Shown here: positions 27,601 through 37,586 of the stretch, in pieces
Numbering within the stretch: position 1 is the first letter of the stretch
Layout: every line of letters starts with the position of its first letter
Source: Mycteria americana
Lineage: Eukaryota > Chordata > Aves > Ciconiiformes > Ciconiidae
Length of the DNA: 64,000 nucleotides
Direction: 5' to 3'
Assembly (NCBI RefSeq): GCF_035582795.1
Contig: NC_134379.1
Coordinates: forward strand, 2,970,001 to 3,034,000
Position numbers and translations under genes: made by a program
Notes under the pieces: generated by a model
Told to the model about the DNA's origin: nothing
Seen by the model: only the letters and a program-made list of their open reading frames with translations
The model's database searches: none

Positions 27601-30600
27601 AAGTACCAGCCTATGTCAGATAAGTAAAATGGCTGGAAATCTATTCACCTTGTGGAAATGGAATGAAGTAACAAAGTACAGGCTGGAAAATTACGTACAC
27701 ACCGTATCTTTCTCCCTCAATTACAAACCCATTAGCTGAAATGCCTCATTGTGATAGGTTACTAGTCCTTTTTATCTTTAGCGGGTAATAAGCTGCAAAC
27801 AAAGCAAAACAATTTCCTAAACACGGGGATAAGCTTTTGGTTCCCTTATCAGCCCAGCACCATGAACACCATCATAGTCACCAGATGTCTTCCTGTAAGC
27901 AAGAATTGCTTATATTTGTTTTCAGTACCTTAAAATGCTCTCATCTCCTTAGAAATATTTATAGCAGAAAAGCAAACAGTATCCAGGATGGAAAGATACA
28001 AAGACCATCAAGTTCCAGCATTGGGCATGCAGAAACTCATGCAGCATTGCCTTGAACAACACAATCTCTTTCAAGGACAGGTCTGAATTAAGTCTACCTC
28101 TATTTCCAAATAGATTAATCTGGCTAACCTGTTTGTCTCATAATGTAAAAACTTGTGTACTATGTCCCAGAAATGGTTTTAATAACCTCTTATTGCTGCA
28201 ATAAACTGCTGCTTAGTACATGTCCCCATAGCTGCTTCTGATGCCCTGCGAAAGCTGTAGAATTGTGTAGAATTTGTTTTCTGTTCCTGCATCTTTCAGT
28301 ACATTAAGGCTACAAGTCTAATGCCTTGCTTTTTGTTCTTTGTTCTCAATAGCTTTCAGTTTTGGGTATTTCATCAGATTTTCTTAGGACTGAGCTGCTC
28401 AAATCTATTCTTAATTGCATTGCTGTTGCTTTCTATTGTTTCCATGTAGGATGCTTTCAACAATGCAAGAACAGCCGAGCCCTCTGTATGTCTGTTTCAT
28501 TGTCTAGATCTACCCAAAATGACATGTTACCTAAGGATAAGTTATAATAGAGGTGATAAGACAGCACCCAAACTACATCCTAGTTAAAACACACCACGCT
28601 GGTTTTCTAGTTGCTAGCACATGGTGAAATCTACGCTGTCACATTTTTCCCTTAAACACGGCTAGATCTAGTGATGTCTCAGCCATCACCTCCTCCCCTC
28701 TTGTTGTAGGTATATCCCTCATAAATGGCCAAGAAGTCTCACTGTAAAGACAATTACTTGGTCCCGATTTCCAAGTTTTGTGATACCTTCTCTTCAATGC
28801 TTCATTTGCAGGCGAGACTCCAGTGGTGGACGATGACAAAGCATCACGTTCTGTCGTTTTTGAGATCCTTCAGAATGTTGTTATGGGACAAACTACTGCT
28901 GAGCAAACAGGGAACAGAGCAGAAAACACTTCAGTGTACTGCGGCAAAACCAAAGTATTTATGGCTAATTCTGTGGTAAGACTGCTATTTCCTTGGCTAA
29001 CAGTTCTGGAACGTACTTGCATAATAGGGATTCTGGCAGAGATGATCATCATGGTTTAGGCGATACTACTGCTAATGCCAGCATGAGCAGAATTTGGCAT
29101 TTTCCTTCAAATTATTAAACTAAATCAAACATCCATCAGAATCCAACCATCAGGAGCACTTTGTTTAATGGCATCCGTGTTGCTAACAGACAAGGAGCTG
29201 CACTTGTGTCTAATGTTGTCAGCATCCTCCCAGTTCCAGTAAAGATTACAGCTTTCCTTAGCTTCAGCTGACAAGACTTGGCTACTCTGAGAGGCCTAAG
29301 CAGCTTCTTTGTGAAAGACATGAAGGAGACGAAGGCACTTTTGCAAAGCTTGCATACTGGAGGATGCAGCCATAAAGGAACCCCCTTCAATGGAGCTAGT
29401 TTTAAGCCAGCTGCTACTGTGACTTTGGGAGCGTCCACTTTTTCCCCCCCCAGATATTTACATTTTCATTTTACATGTTATCTAATAAGCACTAATGAAG
29501 TGCTCTCACTTCTAAAACCTAATCCAGCAGTCTTAGGACACTGAAATACGCAATGTGGGTCTCTGACAAACACCAAGAGACTGTAGAAGAGGGAAGAGTT
29601 GTGAACACAGCTCCGTCCCCAAGCATTAACTGCAGGCTTGTATCCCCAATGCAGCTGGAGCAACTTGAAGCGAGAAGAGCAGAGGTGTTAAATGAGAAAG
29701 CATTTTGCATTCAGTGTTGCTGGAGAAGATTTAAACAGAAGAAACTAGCCAAGGAGAGAAGGTCTGCAACTGTCATCCAAGCAGGTAATTTGGTAAGGGT
29801 GGGGCTGAACGTAATGTAACAAGTAACATTACCAGTTACACTGGATGTTTAAAGTGGCAGGAGCGGTTATGTGAATTGAACGTGGAGAAAGTTTAAGCAC
29901 CGTCTCTCTTACATTGTGTGCAAGAGCTTCCGAGATTCTTTGTACTCATTTCTTTTAATTAAATCTTCAGCTATTCGTTCCTGGTTAGCCAAGAATCGCT
30001 TCCGAAGGATGCGCAGGGCTGCTAATGTTATTAAGCATGGCTGGAGGAAATGGAAAGTAAGTACGTTGGTACAGGAAAGCATTGAAATTGAGTGACTGAG
30101 GCTTTTTAGTGTTTGAGAAAGAATCTACCTCTGTCAAGTAACTGTACAAAACCAATACTGTCAATTCTCCAGAAAACTCTTCTCAAGCTGAAGAGTAGAA
30201 GATGGATGCCAGTCTTGTACAGCTGCTTCTACAGGGTGGCAGTGTAGAGACTGCAGAACGAACTCATTCCTTACCTTCATAAAATGGGAAAGCATCCCAA
30301 AAGGTGTCCTGTCCTTTAGATGCCTTCTTTTTCAGACTCTTATTTATGCAGTTTTAAATTTTGTTGAAGATGTTTGAGAATCTTGTTCAAGAATATTGTT
30401 CTGCATCTCTTCATCAGGCAAAAATGGCTGCATTAGCAGCAGCAGAATTGGACGAGGGTGAAGAAAAGGCATTCTTCTCAGTTCCTGGAGCTACGGCGAT
30501 CTCGGCCAAACCGCCTTGCTCTTTGGAAACAACTTGGCCTCTACGTGCAATAATTCAGTTCTGGCCTCTTGGCCTTGTCCTGGCTGCTGCACCTGTTACT

Positions 30601-31834
30601 GTGGCAGGACTGCGGAGAGACCTGTCCCTGCTGGCGTGCCTCAAAGTACTTCAGGAGAGCGACTGCTACAAGGTGGAAAGCTGTTTCTTTGGCTGCGGCA
30701 TCACTTCTATTAGAGCTCTCCCACAGGTAACAAACCTCACACACTCAAGTCAGCAGCACAATTAAGCTGCCATGAGTTCAGGAACCTGAACTCTGCTATT
30801 GAGCAGAGCAACTATGAAGTCTGCTCTCAAGCTACAGTCTTCCTTCTTCCGCGGGCTTGGACATGCAGGGATGACTCTGACATCAATAGGTCAAGCTAGA
30901 CACAGGGCTGAGTTGGGAGTTTCAACTAAGCGTGAAAAGTCTTGTTAATCGCTGTCATAGGAACCAACCGATCAAAGCTCTGCTTCAGAAATGGAGAGCA
31001 GAGGATTCCAACACAGGCTCTGCTATTATGTACTATGTATTTTTTCTGCTTAGGGGATTCATGTTGCACAACAGGTGAACACATGAAAAAGCATCCACTT
31101 GGAGAAAAGCCACTGGGTGTATTAATAATATCCCAGTAATTCTGTATTAACTTCACTGTGCAGACAACTGCACAGCCTAATTCGCACAGAGGATTTTCAG
31201 GGCAGAAAAGCAGGGTGTGACCCTCAAGTACTTCATCTCCTACGCACATGCAGAATAGTCTTAGATACCATTTACTACAAACAAGCCACAACCCACACTG
31301 GCTTCTCTCAGAAAATGCACTCTGGTTACAAACCACCTTGTGCCTGCACTTGGTTTTTTGTCGATACATTTTTGAGGTTGCATAAAATTATGCATGCAAG
31401 AATGGAGCCTGTGCCTGGTCACAGTTACTACAAGTAGGAAGAAGCAGCACCAAGTTCAGTACTGACTAAATACTCACATCTTCAGAGTTTAAGCTAATTT
31501 CAGTTCAAATTACAGTATTAGTACTCTTTGTAGTAATCATTTCTCTTAAATCCATTTGTACTAGGACTCCTTTGGAGGTCTTCCTCTATCCTTATTCATA
31601 TTCACTAGTTGCTTATATACTAAAGCACTACTTAGTTTGAATAGCAAAATTAGCTCAAAATCTGGCAAAAACATCAACTGACCTCTCCACCTCTTTTTCT
31701 TGTAGGGCTCTATCAAGTTTCACTGTAAGAAGTCTCCCCTGCATTACGCAAATGTCAGCCCCCACAAGGATGCCTATTCCATCACTGGATTTAACCAGAT
31801 TTTATTGGACAGAAAAAAACTCCTTCCAACGTAG
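12647..31834 (+). CDS. MYO19: MYO19, unconventional myosin-XIX (complete, 24 coding exons)
   Basis: MYO19 is the actin motor that binds the outer mitochondrial membrane and moves mitochondria. Coding exons: 12647-12658, 14530-14674, 15465-15613, 15846-15959, 16736-16868, 17086-17155, 17520-17622, 17837-17933, 18423-18499, 18879-18969, 20018-20189, 20528-20601, 20695-20816, 22574-22687, 23074-23250, 24166-24312, 24770-24877, 25790-25860, 26823-26932, 28812-28975, 29655-29784, 29971-30056, 30418-30726, 31706-31834. All have GT-AG ends and matching phases and sum to 2904 nt, 967 residues (human about 970). Visible motifs: P-loop GESGAGK ending at residue 140; switch [10 protein letters not shown]; switch [26 protein letters not shown]; three IQ-like segments at about 765-822; then the mitochondria-binding tail ending [12 protein letters not shown]. 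No break was seen. The final residues LLPT differ from and are shorter than the human tail. Confidence 0.95.
15846..15959 (+). CDS. MYO19: MYO19 P-loop exon
   Basis: This exon of 38 codons runs from [17 protein letters not shown] to VSGESGAGK, the Walker A loop that binds ATP phosphates. It is followed in phase by [11 protein letters not shown] at 16736. Acceptor TGCCAG and donor AAG|GTAAGG are both strong. Confidence 0.95.
18879..18969 (+). CDS. MYO19: MYO19 exon with the [10 protein letters not shown] motif
   Basis: This exon has no methionine in its frame. It reads [13 protein letters not shown]...[11 protein letters not shown] between ATTTCAG and AAAG|GTGAGG. It lines up with human VLAGLLHLGNIQF...AQPCQPMDDAK and joins its neighbours in phases 0 and 1, so it closes the gap between the exons at 18423 and 20018. 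Confidence 0.92.
22531..22544 (-). promoter_or_regulatory. Candidate CTCF-binding motif in MYO19
   Basis: The minus strand reads CAGCAGAGGGCACT, the same core as the site at 38544. It lies 30 bp upstream of the MYO19 exon at 22574. Confidence 0.35.
31706..31834 (+). CDS. MYO19: MYO19 terminal coding exon
   Basis: This exon encodes [17 protein letters not shown]...[19 protein letters not shown] and then TAG at 31832-31834. The first 36 or so codons match the human end of the protein; the last few do not. The 3' UTR probably runs to about 32540, since AATAAA occurs at 32518-32523. Confidence 0.9.
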   Translation, partial: GSIKFHCKKSPLHYANVSPHKDAYSITGFNQILLDRKKLLPT

Positions 31835-32517
31835 GTTTCAGCTGTCTGCATATACTGTACTTTTTCCTTCAGGGAAAGACTGTTGGCAAGCTGCTGCTTT
31901 CAAATTACTCAACGTCCGTATTTGCTGCTACCTCAGAGCTTTCGATATTGATGCATTGTAGGTATAATATACTTCAAATTTAGAACGCACGGGGGGGCAT
32001 TCCTCTTCTCACACACACGCGCATATTGGAGAAAATACCAGTACTATGAGAACACTCAATTAATTAAAACAGATCAAGTGCTTTAAGCCATACATACTTG
32101 AACTGAACACTTCTAGCACTACCTGGGAGAAGCAAGAGGCTGGTAATGTGAGAGCAAATAAGGCAAACGTTTCTGATGCATGCTGGATTCTCGTGTGGAG
32201 GTACAGCTACAACTGTTCTGACTGACCACGAGGGTTCAGTAACATCCTAACACTTCTGACTCTGAGGAGGTGAGCAGCAGTCAACTGTAACACTAACAGC
32301 AGAGGTCTCAGGGAAAAGTGAGACTGGAGTCTTGCTTTTTATCTATAGGACCAAAATATATGTACTCTCACAACTGCCATGCATTTCTAGCACTACCTAG
32401 TCAATAGCATTACCTCTGCCAAGGGGCCAAGGTTCTCATCAGAAGTGCTCTACACCGTCTCTTTGCTGCTCACATGGGTCTTGAAAATGTTCAGCTCTTC
32501 TGTGTATACCACTTTTA

Positions 32518-32523
32518 AATAAA
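32518..32523 (+). terminator. MYO19: Candidate MYO19 polyadenylation signal
   Basis: This is a canonical AATAAA about 685 bp after the MYO19 stop codon. It fits a normal vertebrate 3' UTR length. An earlier ATTAAA at about 32061 is an alternative. Confidence 0.4.
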
Positions 32524-32708
32524 CTGCTAAAAAAGTTGTAAAGGTGTCTGACCATCCGCAACAGGGTTTAGTTAACAAAACATTTCCGCTTAGTTTGTGG
32601 ATTAAAACAAATGCAAATATATTTAATATAATTGTTATTGGGAAGCAACGTTTCCCATGGTTGACAGTATTTCTGTACCAACAGAAAGCAAGTCCACAGA
32701 ACATCAAG

Positions 32709-32714
32709 TTTAAT
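32709..32714 (-). terminator. ZNHIT3: Candidate ZNHIT3 polyadenylation signal
   Basis: The plus strand reads TTTAAT here, that is ATTAAA on the minus strand, about 210 bp after the ZNHIT3 stop. If it is used, the ends of ZNHIT3 and MYO19 come within about 200 bp of each other. Confidence 0.35.
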
Positions 32715-32922
32715 TCCTAGTATCTAGAAATCATTCCAACATGACTATGTCACTGCTTATCAACTCTAAATTGAAAATTAGAGCACTGACATCCATAAGC
32801 AAAGTGTGACCAAACCTTGAGGAACCACACAGAACGGCGCACCACAGTAGCATGGGGTGCTGTCGAATCTCTTCTGTCAGAGGGAAAAAATCTCAAGGAA
32901 AGAAAAACGTTCCCAAAGTAGC

Positions 32923-34131
32923 TCACTCAGGAAGAATGTTCTCCTTCTCTGGAGGTTCAATGATTCTCAAACAGCAGTCTGCAAACTCAACAAATAACGG
33001 CTCCTGCATGTACTTTTTCATGAGGGAGCTTTTATCTTCTGCTTGATCGACTGTCAGCAGTAGCTGCCTGAGATGTGGATTCAGAAGCAAGCCTCTCAGT
33101 TCTTCTGATTCCCCTTTTAAAAAAAAAAAAAAAGAAAAGAAAAAGATAAACAGTACTAATCTCAAACAATTGCAAATGTGGTTGAGACCACCCTTATTTT
33201 GCAAATAAACTTTCAAAGAGACATGGCAAGAGGCCAGGTATCTGACATTTAAGTCTTTAACGCCTTGCAATGAAGTGCACGACTGGGATAAACTGCAGCG
33301 CTCCATGAAGAATTCGTGGCAATCATCAGCATCTCTGCTTGCTTTGCCACAGGCCCGCCACCACCTGCACACCCGGTTGTCTTCTGACTTCTCAAGATTA
33401 CCTAAAAGCTTGAGTTTCTGCAGCGGGACGCGGTCCTGCTCGTCATCTTCTGTCAGGATGTCCTCCACCGACCAGGGGCCGTCTGCGGGCGAGGGCGGCA
33501 GAGCTGCAGGGGAGCCGGGGACACCCCGCGCCCTCGCAGCCCGCCCGGGCCACCTACCTGCCTGCTGCCCGCCGTGGTTCGGCCCGCCGGGGAAGGCCTG
33601 TCCGCCCGCCGACCTCTCTTGCTCCCGCTTCGGCTCCGGCGTGCATCGCTCTGCGGGAGAAGACGGCGTTAGCAGCGCTGCGGACCGCCCGGCCCCCTCC
33701 CCGGCCCCGGCCCGCCGGTCACTCACCCTTGTGGGTCCTGCAGCACGGCACGGAGCAGCTGCGGGGCGAGAGCCGCCGGTCGAGGCGCCGATAAGGGCGA
33801 GGGGCGGCCCCTCACCGACGGGCCGCCGCTCCCCTCACCCCTCACCGACGGGCCGCCGCTCCCCTCACCCCTCACCGACCGGCCGCCGCTCCCCTCACCC
33901 CTCACCGACCGGCCGCCGCTCCCCTCACCGGGCGGGCAAGGCCGCGCCGCCCCCCACCCCCCGCCGCTGCCGCCCCCAGTTCCCCGCCGCCCCCGCCCCG
34001 TGCCCGCCGCCCGCTGCCCCCCGGCCCGGCCCGGCCCGGCCCGGCCCTCACTAGGCGGCGGCGCAGCGCGGGCAGCGGTACTTGGCCGCTCCGGCCGCCC
34101 CGCAGACGCCGCAGGGCCGCGGTACCCGCAT
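32923..34131 (-). CDS. ZNHIT3: ZNHIT3, zinc finger HIT domain protein 3 (complete, 5 exons)
   Basis: ZNHIT3 is a small nuclear HIT-zinc-finger protein that helps NUFIP1 in box C/D snoRNP assembly; it is also known as TRIP3. Exons in transcription order: 34131-34052, 33758-33727, 33650-33558, 33482-33402, 33113-32923. All junctions are GT-AG and the phases fit, giving 477 nt and 158 residues (human 155). The N-terminal zf-HIT domain has the eight expected ligands: C7, C10, C20, C23, C28, C32, H36 and C40, within the stretches KYRCPRC and YCSVPC. The C terminus [12 protein letters not shown]...[17 protein letters not shown] matches the human protein closely. The linker at residues 41-100 is diverged, as in other species. 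The second exon is only 32 nt long. The gene converges on MYO19. Confidence 0.93.
33811..33928. repeat. 30-bp minisatellite in ZNHIT3 intron 1
   Basis: About four head-to-tail copies of a 30-bp unit beginning CTCACCGACGGGCCGCCGCT. Copies differ by only one base (GACGGG versus GACCGG), two copies of each type. The array fills much of the 293-bp first intron. On the gene strand each unit holds GGTGAGGGG, which resembles a splice donor. Confidence 0.92.
34020..34046. repeat. (CCCGG)n run at the ZNHIT3 exon 1 donor
   Basis: About five copies of a CCCGG pentamer lie directly inside ZNHIT3 intron 1, a few bases from the exon 1 donor at 34050-34051. Confidence 0.85.
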
Positions 34132-34270
34132 GGCGCCCGCCACTGCCCCAGTTCCGGCCAACGGAGCGCCGAGCGCCTCCACCCAGGCTCGCTAGTCCAT
34201 CGCCGAGCGGCGGGCGGGGCCCAGCGCGGGCAGTGCGCAACCCTGCCCGCCCAGGGCCCGAGGTTATTCT

Positions 34271-34321
34271 TTTTATATATATATATATATGCGTGTGTGT
34301 ATATGTATATATATATATACC
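34271..34321. repeat. TA/TG-rich microsatellite upstream of ZNHIT3
   Basis: An alternating purine-pyrimidine tract of TA repeats, a short GTGTGTG core and TA repeats again. It could melt or cruciform easily, but no function is evident. Confidence 0.85.
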
Positions 34322-35859
34322 CCCTCTTAAGGGGATTCTGGCTGGATTCCAGCTGTCACCTTGCTTTTGAAATGGCAATCACCGCGATAGACAGTGATGC
34401 ATTAAATATTCTGGTCGTTACGTATCCCCTTGCCAATGTCAATATGGAGATGAATAGAAATTATTAGCACAAATATCGCATAACAAAACCACCCCCAGGC
34501 TGATCTTTACCATCTGCCCTGTGGTAGGTTTTGGTTGAATCTCCTGTTATTAAGTTTAGGTTGAAATACATTCAGTAGGAGACGGACGTTCAGTTTCTAG
34601 CCAAACACTTCCTGAGGCTGGTGGTGGGAATTTAACAGAACACACACACAGAGAACAGTAGTGTTCAGAAGAAAAAAATGGAGCCAGATTTATCTTGCCT
34701 GAGTTACATTATCCATTTAAATAATTCATTTTAGTTATGTATCATTTAGTGCCATCCATTTCCTTAAATGTCTGAATTTTAATTCAGAAAAAAGAAATTC
34801 TCCCAGTTCCTCAACGTAAAGCAGCGCAGAAGAGGGGTTTTATAGCCATAAGCATCAAACACTGAGTATCGGCTTTGTTAATCTAACAGCACTTGCCCAT
34901 TTCTTACACAGTGGGCAATCCCATTTCTTACAGCAACGTGCTCTTTTCTCATACCTGCTCAGGAACGGATCAATGGGATTTTGTTCTTGGTTCACTCAAA
35001 CCTTTTGAAATGCTGAAACAAGGACCGCAAAGCAAACAAAGTGGAAAGAGACCCCTGAAAACTCCAACCTGTACTGGAAGGGCTGATCGTGGTTGGACCA
35101 TGAGAACATTACCCCGGCATGGATTATCGCATTGGTGTAGATCCACTGAGCAGGGTTTGAGCATGCTTTGAAAACAGAAAGACGAGCTCATGTCACCAGG
35201 ATCTGTTCAATCAAGGCTTCTAGACTGGTAACTGTGCAAGAGAGAAGAAATTTAAGCACTGAGATTCTTCTCGACAACATCCCTGTATAACTAAGAATAA
35301 GCATTCATCTCTACTAGGATCTGACAGATCAACTATTCAGCGGCCGATTTCTTTTTTGGAGAGGGAGGGGGTAAGACATCTTCCTTTTACAAAATACTTG
35401 GTCTCAACATTTTTATTTTGTTTCGTTTTGTACAGACAACTCAACTGCAGTTCTGATACTGAAGAATTCAAGTGAGGTTTTCTCCCAGAACAGTGCAAAT
35501 TTCAAAAGCCACGGACTGAAGCGTGCCTCTGTTTATAAGCAGAAATATGAAAAGTGTAGTCACAAACGTCTCACAAAACCATGCCAGCCAGCTACATAGT
35601 GCCATTCGAATTACAACAGTAAAACAGTGCTGAGTGCCCCCATTGATAAAGAGATTCATCAAATATTCAAAGATACGATTTGTCTGACTGTAAATGAGAA
35701 AGTAAAATTACATTTCCCCCCCACTGCTGAAAACCCGCTAGCCATTTAACTGCCTTCAAAAACACAAAAGCAACACAAAAGGGATGTGAATCCCGGCGGC
35801 AAAGCGAGCACAGCAGCAGCCGATCTCCAAACGCGAAGTCAGCACGGCTAATGGAGTTA
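34322..35859. other. Intergenic region between ZNHIT3 and the GPCR
   Basis: AT-rich sequence with no open frame or motif that I can assign. No repeat family was recognised either. Confidence 0.55.
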
Positions 35860-36240
35860 TTTTTACGGCCCGGCAGAGCAGCTCCCCCGCTTCCCTGCGA
35901 GGCCGGGCCGGCCGCCAGCCCGCCGCACCGAGGGAACCCGCAACGCCGCGCCCCGCTCGCTCGCCGCCGAAGGCTGTGAAAGCTGCCGGGAGAAGCCCCG
36001 GGGCTCCAGGCCCCCGCCCTGCCTGCACAGCCAGCCCCCGCCCGCGCAGGTTTCCGCGCCCCGCGCAGGTTTCCGCGCCCCGGAGCTGTCCCCTCGCTGG
36101 GTGCTGAACCGCCCGGGGCGCGGGAGAGGGAGTCCGGCGTTGCTCCCTCTGACTACACCGGCTAGGTCAGGCAGGCCGGCAGTCCCGCGGCCAGGGCAGT
36201 CCCGGCTAGATGTTCTCAACGGTGCAGGCTCGGACACGGT
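35860..36240. promoter_or_regulatory. CpG island at the 3' end of the GPCR gene
   Basis: A sharp GC-rich, CpG-rich island of about 380 bp starts in the 3' flank of the GPCR and overlaps only its last dozen codons. The rest of the GPCR reading frame has ordinary base composition. No plausible coding exon was found in it. It holds a 19-bp tandem duplication. Confidence 0.6.
36042..36079. repeat. 19-bp tandem duplication in the CpG island
   Basis: Two exact copies of CCGCGCAGGTTTCCGCGCC stand back to back. Confidence 0.9.
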
Positions 36241-37174
36241 TGGCGGAGAGGCATTTCAGAGCCTTGAGTTTAGCCCCCAGAGTTTTGGCTTTCAGGGTAT
36301 ATATTACGGGGTTTCCCAAACAGTTCATGGTTATCAGCATAGCCGTGCAGTTTCGAAAGATGTAGACGCCTGGGTAGAGATCAATGTGGCACTGATGGTT
36401 AGTTGCATCGAATATGACTCCTGCGAAAAAAGGAGCGTAGGAGATTAACGCCAGGAGCCAAATAAAAATACTGGTTCTGGCAACCTGGATTTCAGCTGAT
36501 TTGTAGGTGCCAGTAGCTTGTCCGCATGCTTTCATTCTCAGCTTTCTTTTCCTCAGGATGATAATGATTCTAAGGTAAGTGAAGAGAGGTACAATAAAAG
36601 CCACCACAACGTTGGGAATGGCGATGAAGATGAGGTAGTTGACGCAAAACGGACTGTAGAGGACAGAGAGATTTTTTTCCATACGCAAGCAGTTCCACCC
36701 CATCAATGGCAAGGAGCCCAAAAAGAAAGCAAGGACCCAGTTAATGAAAACTGCAGCTATGGAATGGTTTCTAGCAACCCTGAATCTTGTCCTCATGCTT
36801 TCAGCCACAGCCAGATAGCGTTCAATCGCAATGCTTACCAAGTTATAGATGGTGGATAAAATAGACATAGTGTATAAGGCATAAGGTGCAAGCATATCCT
36901 TGGATCCAAAGATTGTAATGTCAGGATTGGTGATGAACAGCATTGAAATCCAAAAGCCGGAAAAGCTGGTGAAGAGATCAGAAAAAGCCAAATTGCAGAA
37001 GAGTACAGAGATAGGCTTGTGCAGATCCTTTGTCGCCATTCTGGTGAAGATGACGGTGCAGTTGAAGATCACAGATGCTATGTTAATGGTCAGTTGAGGG
37101 ATGCCCAGTGCAAGTACTAACGAATGACTCCAGATTTTAGTGTGGTTAGCAGAGCAGTTTGTGTATCCATTCAT
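36206..37174 (-). CDS. Class A GPCR, lipid-receptor (MECO) type, orphan assignment
   Basis: An intronless 322-residue seven-helix receptor. The chosen start (37174, MNGYTNCSANHT) has a strong CCACCATGA context and leads straight into two N-glycosylation sequons; an in-frame ATG 16 codons upstream (37222) has a weaker context. Seen in order: N1.50 in TINIASV, LAFSDL with D66 in TM2, ERY at 118-120 after TM3, an extracellular loop 2 with GWNC and FC, TM6, and NPVIYTLK from residue 288. There is no cysteine at the top of TM3. That absence together with the loop 2 cysteine pair is typical of the melanocortin, EDG (LPA, S1P), cannabinoid, GPR3/6/12 and GPR119 cluster. The TM6-TM7 stretch looks most like GPR119, but similarity is modest. 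TM6 reads SYAP where CWxP is usual. The ligand is unknown, and I do not assign a gene symbol. Confidence 0.85.
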   Translation of the reverse strand: MNGYTNCSANHTKIWSHSLVLALGIPQLTINIASVIFNCTVIFTRMATKDLHKPISVLFCNLAFSDLFTSFSGFWISMLFITNPDITIFGSKDMLAPYALYTMSILSTIYNLVSIAIERYLAVAESMRTRFRVARNHSIAAVFINWVLAFFLGSLPLMGWNCLRMEKNLSVLYSPFCVNYLIFIAIPNVVVAFIVPLFTYLRIIIILRKRKLRMKACGQATGTYKSAEIQVARTSIFIWLLALISYAPFFAGVIFDATNHQCHIDLYPGVYIFRNCTAMLITMNCLGNPVIYTLKAKTLGAKLKALKCLSANRVRACTVENI

Positions 37175-37540
37175 GGTGGAAAATCCTACTTTCAACTGTT
37201 TAACGAGGTCTGCTTTACTCATCCCATATTCCCTAAGAGATCACACTCCATGACTGTTACTGCCACCTTGTTCTCCAGGCGAAGAATGAATCCTGACACA
37301 CAGCTTCTCTTGCCACATCATCCTCGTGACAGTGGATTAAACTTTAACCACTCGTGTTTTTAAATATTTGGGTTACCAACTCAGGGCATAGCCAATTACC
37401 TTTAAGTTGCTAGGAGACCCAAAAGTGGAAAACATATTTACTACTATACAGATGATCTGCTTAAAGCAACCTTTATCAAGAGCAAAATCTGGCCAGTTTT
37501 TGTGAAGGTGAACGATCACATCAGTAGTTTAAAAGTCTTT

Positions 37541-37586
37541 AAGGATATTTTAAAATTGAATGAAAGGATATTTTAAAATGGAATGA
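37541..37586. repeat. 23-bp tandem duplication upstream of the GPCR
   Basis: Two copies of a 23-bp unit starting AAGGATATTTTAAAAT, differing at one base. It lies about 370 bp 5' of the GPCR start codon. Confidence 0.9.

Larger units (their letters stand above)
33420..34260. promoter_or_regulatory. ZNHIT3: CpG island over the 5' half of ZNHIT3
   Basis: A GC- and CpG-rich block covers ZNHIT3 exons 1-4 and its promoter. Upstream of the ATG, TTCCGG at 34152-34157 (CCGGAA on the gene strand) is a good ETS-family site at about 20 bp from the start codon, a usual feature of TATA-less housekeeping promoters. Confidence 0.7.

Noticed and set aside
33275-34054. 259-codon plus-strand frame opposite ZNHIT3
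   Set aside because: It is antisense to ZNHIT3 exons and contains the translated minisatellite; no independent support.
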